Below, one piece after another: positions 1 through 6,525 of a stretch of 6,525 nucleotides of DNA; the stretch's first letter is position 1; every line of letters starts with the position of its first letter. The notes under the pieces were generated by a model. That model searched no databases and was not told the origin of the DNA. It was given only the letters and a program-made list of their open reading frames with translations. Source of the DNA: Burkholderiaceae bacterium. Lineage in GTDB: Bacteria; Pseudomonadota; Gammaproteobacteria; Burkholderiales; Burkholderiaceae. Made by a program: the position numbers and the translations under genes. The stretch covers positions 1 to 6,525 of the forward strand of contig CANHMJ010000082.1 in assembly GCA_947461805.1 (NCBI GenBank). Direction: 5' to 3'.

Positions 1-328
1 GGTAGCCAAAATGGCTGAGCTGTGTGACGGCGAAGTGATTTACTTTTCCCAGAATGAGGCGGACCCTTTAATTGAAAATCACCTGAAACAAGGCGGCCGT
101 GCTGTACTTGTGCGCGGCCAAGAGATTATTTTAAAGACTGCGCGGCGCGATGAGCAAGTGCTGCACTTGCCTAAAAATCCGAAGAGCACTCTTGATAGCA
201 CGCAATGGAAGTCGATTAATTTAGCTGCAGCGATTGCAGCAGCGTGGGCCTTGGGCATTCCTTTTAATATTATTCTTGCTGGCACAGAGACGTTTTACTC
301 CAGTACTGCAAATCAGACAGAGGCGTAA
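1..328 (+). CDS. cphA: Cyanophycin synthetase paralogue, 3' end only, lacking the Mur-ligase C-terminal lobe
   Basis: This is the last 108 residues of a protein that starts left of the window; the frame is open from base 2, so the ATG at 11 is an internal Met. Seen: the residues align end to end with residues 607-706 of the next gene. Shared positions include VxKM at the start, the FFS/YFS turn, the AAAIAAAWALGIP helix (matching AMAAVGAAWSLGLP) and the AGxxTF end. This places it in the late central domain of the Mur-ligase-like half of cyanophycin synthetase. After AGTETF it has only nine more residues and a TAA. The C-terminal lobe present in the neighbour (its residues about 710-856: GRFNLF, DYGHNP, GAGDRRD) is absent. 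The next gene begins at once, so no frameshifted remainder follows. Family knowledge: the Mur half attaches arginine to aspartate side chains. Inference: this copy may lack or have altered arginine ligation, with only its ATP-grasp half active, or may act as a partner subunit. Its ATP-grasp and P-loop regions are not visible. Confidence 0.85.
   Translation, partial: VAKMAELCDGEVIYFSQNEADPLIENHLKQGGRAVLVRGQEIILKTARRDEQVLHLPKNPKSTLDSTQWKSINLAAAIAAAWALGIPFNIILAGTETFYSSTANQTEA
319..323 (+). promoter_or_regulatory. Ribosome binding site for the second cyanophycin synthetase
   Basis: AGAGG lies inside the last codons of the upstream gene, 5 bases before the TTG at 329. It supports the TTG as the start over the in-frame ATG at 350, which has no comparable purine-rich site. 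The TTG start also keeps the usual short strand (KVSRIR) in front of the family's N-terminal RGPN motif. Confidence 0.5.
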
Positions 329-2899
329 TTGAAAGTATCTCGGATTCGCATGTTGCGTGGGCCCAATTTGTGGAGCAGGCATACCGCCCTGGAGGCAATT
401 GTTGATTGCGACCCCTTGGAGCGCGCAATCGATCAGCTACCAGCATTTGAAGTCAAGCTCCGAGAGCGCTTTCCGCAGTTGAGCTTTATGCGCTTTAGTG
501 GCAAAACCGAAGTGGTCTCTTTGGCGCACGTAATTGAACATGCGGCGCTTGATCTGCAAGCGCAAGCAGGTTGTCCTGTCACTTTCAGCCGAACCATTCA
601 AACATCGGATACGGGCGTTTACCAAGTGGTGGTCGAGTACACCGAAGAAGCGGTAGGTCGAATGGCCTTTGACTTTGCGCTCGCTTTAATTCAGGCGGCA
701 CGCGATGAGGCGCCGTTTGATCTGGTAACCGCATTAAGTGAATTAGCCTCCTTATACGAAGAGGTTCGCTTGGGGCCGAGCACTGGCTCAATCGTCGATG
801 CCGCCATCGCGCACCACATTCCGTATCGACGCATGACTGAAGGCAGCATGGTTCAGTTTGGTTGGGGCAGCAAACAAAAGCGCATTCAAGCCGCGGAAAC
901 CAGCGACACCAGCGCGATTGCTGAATCGATTGCGCAAGATAAAGAGCTCACTAAAAATCTGCTGCATGCTGCTGGAGTGTCGGTTCCCCAAGGTGAAGTG
1001 GTTAGCAGCGCCGATGAGGCCTGGCGTGCAGCCCAAGCGATTGGCGGACCGATCGTATTAAAGCCAAAAGACGGCAATCAAGGCAAAGGTGTGGTTGCTA
1101 ACATTCGCAGCGAAGAACAAGTGCGCGCTGGCTTTGAAGCAAGTCAAGCCTATGGTAGCGAAACCATCGTTGAGCGCTACTTACCGGGTCAAGATTACCG
1201 TTTATTGGTTGTAGGCAATCAGTTGGTTGCAGCTGCGCGGCGTGAGCCGGCCCAAGTAATTGGCGATGGCGTGCACACCATTGAACAATTAGTTGCACTC
1301 GAAAATAAAAATCCCTTGCGCGGGGATGGTCACGCTACCGCCTTAACCAAAATTCGTTTAGATGCGATTGCGATTGCTACATTAGCTACAGTCAATCTCG
1401 ATATTGCCTATGTTCCTAAAATGGGTGAGCGCATTCTATTGCGTAATAACGCCAACTTAAGTACAGGCGGTACCGCAACCGATGTAACCGATGACGTCCA
1501 TCCGGATGTGGCGGCCAGCGCTGTTGCTGCGGCACAGATGATTGGACTGGATATTGCCGGCGTGGATATTCTGTGTGAGGCAATTTATAAACCCTTAGAG
1601 CCGCAAGGTGGTGGCATTGTCGAAGTCAATGCAGCGCCGGGGTTGCGGATGCATTTACAACCATCCTACGGAAAAGGTCGCCCCGTTGGCGAGCACATCA
1701 TCAACATGATGTTCCCAGGCGGTGACAATGGCCGCATTCCCACTGTGGCAGTAACGGGTACCAATGGAAAAACCACTACGGTTCGCTTAATCGCCCACCT
1801 CATACACGAAACCGGTCTTCGCATTGGTATGACCACCACTGATGGCGTGTATATCGAAGGCCGGCGAATTGACACCGGTGACTGCAGCGGTCCCAAGAGC
1901 GCACGCAATGTCTTAATGCACCCCGATGTTGACGCAGCTGTACTGGAAACCGCCCGCGGCGGCATATTAAGAGAAGGCCTGGGATTTGATCGCTGCGACG
2001 TAGCCGTCGTTACTAATATTGGTGAAGGCGATCACTTGGGCATGAATTTTATTCACAACGTTGAGGATATAGCGATTGTGAAGCGGGTAATCGTCCAAAA
2101 CGTGTGCGCTACTGGAGTTGCCGTGCTCAATGCGATGGACCCCCTGGTGGTAAAGATGCGCGAAAGTTGCCCGGGTGACATTACGTTCTTTTCCTATGAT
2201 CCAGCTAACCCCGTCATTGTGGCGCACCGCGCTCAAGATAAGCGCGTTGTAATTTTTGATGGGTCAGATATTGTTGCCGCCAAAGGGATGGAGGAAACTC
2301 ATCGCATTCCAGTCAAACGCATTCCGATCACCAACCAGGGTTTGCTCCCCTTCCAGATTGAGAATGCGATGGCCGCGGTAGGTGCCGCATGGTCTCTTGG
2401 ATTACCGTGGAGCGCCGTGAATGCCGGACTGGCAACGTTTGACTCGAGCGCCGATTCTGCGCCAGGCCGATTTAATCTTTTCCAACACCGCGGTGCAACC
2501 GTGGTAGCCGACTATGGGCACAACCCAGATGCCATGCGCGCCTTAGTCGATGGCATCCATGCCATGAAACCAAAGCGCAGCCATGTGGTGATCAGTGGTG
2601 CAGGCGATCGCCGCGATGACGACATCCGCGCCCTGACCAAAATCCTGGGTAATGCCTTTGACCACGTTATCTTGTATCAAGACCAATGCCAACGCGGCCG
2701 CGAAGATGGTGAAGTATTAAAACTGTTGCAAGAAGGTTTGGTTGGCACTAGCAAAGCAAAAGACGTTCAAGAGATTCGCGGGGAGTTCTTGGCGATCGAC
2801 ACCGCACTCGAGCAACTCGAGCCCGGCGATGTGTGCCTGATTCTGATTGATCAAGTTGAGGAAGCTTTAGCTTACCTCACCAGTAAGGTCAAACCTTAG
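329..2899 (+). CDS. cphA: Cyanophycin synthetase, complete, both ligase sites apparently intact
   Basis: A cytoplasmic, ATP-dependent enzyme of 856 residues (usual family length about 850-900). It builds cyanophycin by adding aspartate to the backbone in its ATP-grasp half and arginine to the aspartate side chain in its Mur-ligase half. Domains seen: an N domain, about 1-150, with RGPN at 10-13 and an HxxEH motif (H67, E70, H71). The ATP-grasp domain is about 151-440, with LKPKDGNQGKG at 244-254, VERYLPGQDYR at 281-291, LSTGGTATDVTDD at 377-389, D413 and EVNAAPGLR at 432-440. The Mur-ligase central domain has P-loop GTNGKTTT at 477-484, TTTDG at 502-506 and ETARGGILR at 540-548. The Mur C-terminal lobe, about 710-856, has GRFNLF, DYGHNP at 728-733, GAGDRRD and RGR at 789-791. 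The start is TTG, directly after the upstream stop, so the two genes are surely one operon and probably translationally coupled. Because both nucleotide-binding sites look intact, I favour a bifunctional CphA1-type enzyme over a dipeptide-polymerising CphA2. Confidence 0.93.
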   Translation: MKVSRIRMLRGPNLWSRHTALEAIVDCDPLERAIDQLPAFEVKLRERFPQLSFMRFSGKTEVVSLAHVIEHAALDLQAQAGCPVTFSRTIQTSDTGVYQVVVEYTEEAVGRMAFDFALALIQAARDEAPFDLVTALSELASLYEEVRLGPSTGSIVDAAIAHHIPYRRMTEGSMVQFGWGSKQKRIQAAETSDTSAIAESIAQDKELTKNLLHAAGVSVPQGEVVSSADEAWRAAQAIGGPIVLKPKDGNQGKGVVANIRSEEQVRAGFEASQAYGSETIVERYLPGQDYRLLVVGNQLVAAARREPAQVIGDGVHTIEQLVALENKNPLRGDGHATALTKIRLDAIAIATLATVNLDIAYVPKMGERILLRNNANLSTGGTATDVTDDVHPDVAASAVAAAQMIGLDIAGVDILCEAIYKPLEPQGGGIVEVNAAPGLRMHLQPSYGKGRPVGEHIINMMFPGGDNGRIPTVAVTGTNGKTTTVRLIAHLIHETGLRIGMTTTDGVYIEGRRIDTGDCSGPKSARNVLMHPDVDAAVLETARGGILREGLGFDRCDVAVVTNIGEGDHLGMNFIHNVEDIAIVKRVIVQNVCATGVAVLNAMDPLVVKMRESCPGDITFFSYDPANPVIVAHRAQDKRVVIFDGSDIVAAKGMEETHRIPVKRIPITNQGLLPFQIENAMAAVGAAWSLGLPWSAVNAGLATFDSSADSAPGRFNLFQHRGATVVADYGHNPDAMRALVDGIHAMKPKRSHVVISGAGDRRDDDIRALTKILGNAFDHVILYQDQCQRGREDGEVLKLLQEGLVGTSKAKDVQEIRGEFLAIDTALEQLEPGDVCLILIDQVEEALAYLTSKVKP

Positions 2900-2903
2900 A
2901 CTG
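2857..2903. terminator. Candidate bidirectional stem-loops at the convergent gene ends
   Basis: Two inverted repeats sit back to back at the 3' end of the cyanophycin synthetase gene. The first is TGAGGAAGC, loop TTTA, then GCTT-a-CCTCA (2857-2879): a 9-bp stem with one bulged A. The second is TAAGGT, loop CAA, ACCTTA (2884-2898). It overlaps the TAG stop, and an outer CAG/CTG could extend it to 2881-2903. On the + strand the bases after it are only moderately T-rich (TATTAATTT), and on the - strand no T-run follows. They could slow or end transcription from both sides, or protect mRNA ends. Both lie mostly in coding sequence, so chance is possible. Confidence 0.3.
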
Positions 2904-2905
2904 TA

Positions 2906-3919
2906 TTAATTTACGACGTGGTACTGGCGCAGTAAATTCACTTCCTCTTTCGAACCCAGAATTACTGACACGCGCTCGTGCAAGGCCTTCGGCTGTAAAT
3001 CTAAAATAGTGTCAACGCCATTAATCACCGTACCGCCAGCTTGCTCTACTAAAAAACCCATCGGATTGGCTTCATACATCAGGCGCAGCTTTCCTGGCTT
3101 CTGCGGATCGCGTTGATCCCAAGGGTACATAAACACCCCGCCGCGTGACAGTACTCGGTGGACATCGGCGACCATGGAAGCGATCCAGCGCATATTAAAG
3201 TCTTTCTGCCTAACACCACCACTACCTGCCAAACATTCATCGACGTAGCGTTTCACTGGCGCAGCCCAATGGCGCATATTGGACATATTGATGGCAAATT
3301 CACGGGTTGATTCTGAAATCCGCACGCCCTGCTTAATCAGTAAAAAATTACCCGAGACGGCATCCAGCGTGAATACATCAACGCCCTCGCCCAAACTAAT
3401 GGCTAGGGTTGTTTGTGGCCCATAGACCACATAGCCGGCAGCCACTTGCGTGCGCCCTGCCTGCAAAAAATCAGCGGTTGTCAGGGGCGCATTGGGATTG
3501 GGCTTTTTGAGAATCGAAAAAATAGTACCAATCGATACATTGACGTCAATATTAGATGAGCCATCCAAGGGATCAAAAAGCAATAAATAGTCGCCTACCC
3601 CCTTACCTACTGGCAGCGGATCCTCAATCTCTTCTGAGGCAATGCCGGCTAAGGATTGGCACGACTGTACGCCCGCAACCAACAAGTCATTTGCGATCAC
3701 ATCTAATTTTTGTTGCACTTCACCCTGGACATTGCCTGTTCCGGCAGACCCCAAAATACCAATCAGCGCACCTTGCGCAACTTCATCGCTTAATGCAGCG
3801 CAGGTATTGGTGAGCGACACCAAAAGATCTTGTAGTCCTGGCGGAACTGATGCACCACGCAACTGCAACTGACCAAGGTACTGACCAAAGGAGGTCTTTA
3901 GTGGGATTGGGGTAGTCAA
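2906..3919 (-). CDS. fbp: Fructose-1,6-bisphosphatase class I
   Basis: A cytoplasmic gluconeogenic enzyme that hydrolyses fructose 1,6-bisphosphate to fructose 6-phosphate and phosphate, using Mg2+. The protein has 337 residues from the start chosen here, normal for bacterial class I FBPase (about 330-340). Seen: the acidic pair E96-E97, the metal-binding DPLDGSSN at 116-123 (D116 and D119 as ligands), NMSNMRHW at 211-218, and the family signature GKLRLMYEANPMG at 276-288. In that signature K277 contacts the sugar phosphate and E283 is the third metal ligand by family knowledge. Start: the longest form begins at a TTG at 3931 (341 residues) without a good ribosome site. A second in-frame TTG at 3919 has GGAG six bases upstream and is preferred; no in-frame ATG exists near either. 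The gene follows pepN on the same strand and converges on the cyanophycin operon with only 6 bases between stops. It appears intact. Confidence 0.95.
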   Translation of the reverse strand: MTTPIPLKTSFGQYLGQLQLRGASVPPGLQDLLVSLTNTCAALSDEVAQGALIGILGSAGTGNVQGEVQQKLDVIANDLLVAGVQSCQSLAGIASEEIEDPLPVGKGVGDYLLLFDPLDGSSNIDVNVSIGTIFSILKKPNPNAPLTTADFLQAGRTQVAAGYVVYGPQTTLAISLGEGVDVFTLDAVSGNFLLIKQGVRISESTREFAINMSNMRHWAAPVKRYVDECLAGSGGVRQKDFNMRWIASMVADVHRVLSRGGVFMYPWDQRDPQKPGKLRLMYEANPMGFLVEQAGGTVINGVDTILDLQPKALHERVSVILGSKEEVNLLRQYHVVN

Positions 3920-3925
3920 TACATT

Positions 3926-3929
3926 CTCC
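3926..3929 (-). promoter_or_regulatory. Ribosome binding site deciding the fbp start
   Basis: GGAG on the - strand, six bases (AATGTA) before the TTG at 3919. It lies inside the reading frame if translation began at the TTG at 3931, so it argues for the shorter protein. The ATG within AATGTA is out of frame. Confidence 0.5.
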
Positions 3930-3962
3930 AAATGGAATCTTGCAATCAGAATGGCTTTATTT

Positions 3963-3982
3963 TGCCTGTTTCAAATCAGGCA
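3963..3982. repeat. Small inverted repeat in the pepN-fbp spacer
   Basis: TGCCTG, 8-base loop, CAGGCA forms a perfect 6-bp stem in the otherwise featureless gap between the pepN stop and the fbp start. Read in the direction of pepN and fbp it is followed by A-rich sequence (AAATAAAG), so it is not a typical intrinsic terminator for that transcript. On the opposite strand a run of five T follows five bases after the stem, which could stop antisense transcripts. It may instead be an mRNA processing site, or chance. I found no convincing sigma-70 promoter in the gap. Confidence 0.3.
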
Positions 3983-4010
3983 CTGGATTTTTGTAAGGCA
4001 TGGGTCGGCA

Positions 4011-6525
4011 TTAGCGATTACCTAAGGCTTTCACAATCACTTCATTCACATCGGCTGATAGCGTCTTCGAAGAAGCAACCTCTTGCAAAGCGGCTTGCAT
4101 TTGCCCCCGATAAGGCTCAGCAAAAACAGTCCACCGATCCAGCGCCCGTGCCAGGCGCGCGGCAATTTGGGGGTTAATGGCATCAAGCTTCTGCACGCTC
4201 TGCGCCCAAAACTGGTAGCCGCGCCCATCCCGCATATGAAATCCCGCCGGATTACCCATGCAATAAGCATGAATCACGCTACGCACCCGATTGGGGTTCG
4301 TATATGAAAACGCTGGGTGCGCGAGCAAAGCAGTGACTCGCTCAAGGCTACTGGCAGGATTGTTATTCGTAGGTGGGCAGCTTGCTTGTAGGCCGAACCA
4401 TTTATCCAATACCAATGGGTCATCTGCAAAGCGCTCATAAAAATCAGCCAAACAGGCAATGCCTTCCGGCACATTGTTCTGCACTAAATGCGCCAGTGCA
4501 GCGTAGCGATCAGTCATATTATTCGCTAACGTGTACTGCTGCTGGGCTGGCTTTGCCCACTCTGCTGGATTGGCAATCAAGAGCATTCCCAAAGCGAGGT
4601 TTTTCAAGCTGCGCTTACCTGCACTGATCGCATCTGGCTCAAACACACCTGGCGTTTGCATTGCCGCATAGAGGCGCTGCCATTCCGGCTGTAAATGCTG
4701 CGCCAAGGCCTGCCGAAATGCCTTGCGGTTGGCATGAATTGTTTGCGGCTCGACGCTAGCGCACTGCTCGTATAAATAGGTCTCGGCTGGTAACGTCAGG
4801 GCCAGTTCTTTGAATGCCGGATCCAGCTTGGGATCTTGCAAAATCAAGCGATAGGTTTGCAGCAAGGCCTCATCTGGAGTACGCCCAGCCAATATCAATT
4901 GCATTGCTAACTTCTGCCCCGCTTCCCAGCGATTAAAGGCATCGTCGTCTTGAGTAAAGAGAGTTAATAAGTCGGCTTCGCTTTGGTCATACTCAATCAC
5001 AATGGGCGCAGAGAATCCGCGATTGATTGACAGCACTGGCTCACTGGGCACATGATCAAAGACCCAAGCCTGCGTAACGTCAGTCAATTCCAGCAAGCGC
5101 TCGGCACGCAATGACTGATCCACTGATTCACCATGCGCAAATAGCAACTGGGTTCGCAGCGGAATGTGAAACGGCTTTTTATCTTTCTGGCCTGGGGTAT
5201 CTGGGCACGACTGGCTCAATGTCAGCGTATACCGCTGGGCCTTTGCATCGAAGTGGGTTTGCACCCGAACCCGTGGCGTACCTGCCTGACTATACCAATG
5301 CTGAAATTGACTCAAATCCCTACCGTTCGCATCGGCCATCGCCATTCGAAAATCATCGCATGTCACTGCCTGACCATCGTGGCGCGCAAAGTACAAGTCC
5401 ATTCCTTTGCGAAAGCCATTGACCCCCAATAGGGTTTGATACATGCGTACTACCTCAGCGCCTTTTTCATAGACGGTGACGGTATAAAAATTATTAATCT
5501 CTTGATAGGCATCGGGGCGAATGGGATGCGCCATCGGACCCGCATCTTCCGGGAATTGGAGTTGGCGCAATAAGCGCACATCCTCAATCCGCTTGACCGC
5601 CCTACCCGATTCACTGCCCATCTGATCGGCTGAAAATTCTTGATCCCGAAAGACGGTTAAGCCCTCTTTGAGTGAGAGCTGAAACCAATCACGGCAGGTT
5701 ACGCGATTGCCAGTCCAATTGTGGAAGTACTCGTGTGCAACGACACTTTCGATATTGGCAAAATCGGTATCGGTTGCAGTCTCGGGCTGAGCGAGCACGT
5801 ACTTGGTATTAAAGATGTTGAGGCCCTTATTCTCCATCGCGCCCATATTGAAATCGCCTACGGCAACAATCATGAAACGATCCAAATCCAATTCCAAGCC
5901 ATAGCGCGCCTCATCCCAGCGAATCGAATGAATCAAGGAGTCCATTGCATGGCGGGTTTTGGCTAAATCCTGTGGTTCTACCCAAATCTGTAATAGCTTC
6001 GATGCTCCGCTACCCGTTGTAATGTTCTCTTCCATGCAAACCAACTTGCCAGCGACCAAGGCAAATAGATACGATGGTTTAGGAAACGGATCCTCCCATA
6101 CTGCGCTATGCCAACCGTTGGGCAATTCTTCGGTAGCTACCAAATTGCCGTTCGCCAGCAATATGGGGAAATCCGCCTTAATCGCACGCAAGGTGACACG
6201 ATAGCGCGCCATCACGTCTGGGCGATCTAAAAAGTAGGTGATCTTTCGAAAACCCTCTGCTTCGCATTGCGTAAAAAAATTGCCATTCGAAACATACAAA
6301 CCCATCAGGGAGGTATTTTTCTCGGGCACACAAACGCAAATGATTTCCAGCGTAAATGGCGCTGCGCCATCCTCAGGCAGCGAATGAATTGTGAGGGTCT
6401 CGGGGGTTAATTCAAAATGGCGGTGTGGTGTGCCATTGATGCGCAAGCTCATGAACTCAAGGTCATGGCCATTCAAGATCAAAGAGGATGCTTGCGCCAT
6501 GGAATTGGCGGGATTGGGTAATACC
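4011..6525 (-). CDS. pepN: Aminopeptidase N (M1 family zinc metallopeptidase), 5' end outside the window
   Basis: A zinc exopeptidase, usually cytoplasmic, that removes N-terminal residues from peptides in the last steps of protein breakdown. 837 residues are visible; the frame stays open to the right edge. The ATG at 6500 is internal: E. coli PepN (about 870 residues, recalled) has some 41 more residues before the matching point, so about 30-40 are missing here. Numbering from that Met, seen in order: QCEAEGF at 78-84 (substrate site), GAMEN at 220-224 (N-terminal amine recognition), zinc site HEYFH at 256-260 with third ligand E279 in SLKEG, and catalytic Tyr Y344 in VYEKGAE. The rest is the helical C-terminal region typical of proteobacterial PepN, with ANNMTD at 659-664, NPNRVRS at 735-741 and NPAGFH at 750-755. 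Compared with E. coli from memory, about four extra residues (around MGSES, 294-298) lie just after the zinc site. It is upstream of fbp on the same strand and probably shares its transcript. Confidence 0.95.
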   Translation of the reverse strand, partial: VLPNPANSMAQASSLILNGHDLEFMSLRINGTPHRHFELTPETLTIHSLPEDGAAPFTLEIICVCVPEKNTSLMGLYVSNGNFFTQCEAEGFRKITYFLDRPDVMARYRVTLRAIKADFPILLANGNLVATEELPNGWHSAVWEDPFPKPSYLFALVAGKLVCMEENITTGSGASKLLQIWVEPQDLAKTRHAMDSLIHSIRWDEARYGLELDLDRFMIVAVGDFNMGAMENKGLNIFNTKYVLAQPETATDTDFANIESVVAHEYFHNWTGNRVTCRDWFQLSLKEGLTVFRDQEFSADQMGSESGRAVKRIEDVRLLRQLQFPEDAGPMAHPIRPDAYQEINNFYTVTVYEKGAEVVRMYQTLLGVNGFRKGMDLYFARHDGQAVTCDDFRMAMADANGRDLSQFQHWYSQAGTPRVRVQTHFDAKAQRYTLTLSQSCPDTPGQKDKKPFHIPLRTQLLFAHGESVDQSLRAERLLELTDVTQAWVFDHVPSEPVLSINRGFSAPIVIEYDQSEADLLTLFTQDDDAFNRWEAGQKLAMQLILAGRTPDEALLQTYRLILQDPKLDPAFKELALTLPAETYLYEQCASVEPQTIHANRKAFRQALAQHLQPEWQRLYAAMQTPGVFEPDAISAGKRSLKNLALGMLLIANPAEWAKPAQQQYTLANNMTDRYAALAHLVQNNVPEGIACLADFYERFADDPLVLDKWFGLQASCPPTNNNPASSLERVTALLAHPAFSYTNPNRVRSVIHAYCMGNPAGFHMRDGRGYQFWAQSVQKLDAINPQIAARLARALDRWTVFAEPYRGQMQAALQEVASSKTLSADVNEVIVKALGNR

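Noticed and set aside
226..243. GCTGC...GCAGC inverted repeat near the end of the first gene
   Set aside because: It encodes an Ala-rich helix (LAAAIAAAWA) conserved in the paralogue, so the repeat follows from alanine codons.
1666..1965. 99-residue - strand open frame
   Set aside because: It lies antisense to the conserved P-loop region of cyanophycin synthetase, with no protein family features.
3960..4000. Possible fbp promoter with TTGAAA as -35 on the - strand
   Set aside because: No acceptable -10 hexamer occurs 16-18 bases downstream (TTCTGA at 17), so the match is too weak.
3932..4177. 81-residue + strand open frame starting with ATG beside the fbp start
   Set aside because: It overlaps the 3' end of pepN in antisense, shows no recognisable motif and lacks a good ribosome site; it is most simply a shadow of pepN.
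5111..5422. 103-residue + strand open frame
   Set aside because: It lies wholly antisense within the well-conserved pepN frame and its composition looks like that of a reverse-strand shadow.
4011..6525. A role for pepN in releasing amino acids from cyanophycin
   Set aside because: Cyanophycin breakdown needs cyanophycinase and an isoaspartyl dipeptidase. PepN is a general M1 aminopeptidase on the opposite strand, and nothing in its motifs suggests isopeptide specificity.

Overview
The window looks like an ordinary chromosomal segment from a betaproteobacterium. The order Burkholderiales is likely, and a Polynucleobacter-like organism is my best guess. The reasons are tandem cyanophycin synthetase genes, a proteobacterial PepN and a class I fructose-1,6-bisphosphatase, together with a base composition that looks near 50% GC by eye. 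The genus is an inference and was not tested. There is no RNA gene, mobile element, CRISPR array or origin that I can support.

Layout. From the left edge to 328 (+) lies the 3' end of a first cyanophycin synthetase paralogue. A complete second cyanophycin synthetase (329-2899, +) follows with no gap (stop TAA, then start TTG). It meets the next gene tail to tail across 6 bases. That gene is fbp, class I fructose-1,6-bisphosphatase (2906-3919 or 3931, -). Upstream of fbp on the same strand, after a spacer of about 80-90 bases holding a small inverted repeat, is pepN, aminopeptidase N (4011 to the right edge, -). Its first 30-40 or so residues lie outside the window. No stretch over 300 bases lacks a gene.

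How they work together. The two + strand genes belong to synthesis of cyanophycin, a poly-aspartate backbone with arginine on the side chains that stores nitrogen, carbon and energy. The second copy has all the motifs of a bifunctional enzyme. The first ends before the C-terminal lobe of the Mur-ligase part, so the pair is probably a division of labour rather than a simple duplication. The - strand pair pepN-fbp is housekeeping (peptide turnover and gluconeogenesis) and is probably co-transcribed. No cyanophycinase or isoaspartyl dipeptidase is visible.

The points most worth checking are the C-terminally short first synthetase, the HxxEH motif in the N domain of the second, the stem-loops at the convergent junction, and the non-ATG starts of cphA copy 2 and fbp. 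I see no clear sign of an undescribed system.
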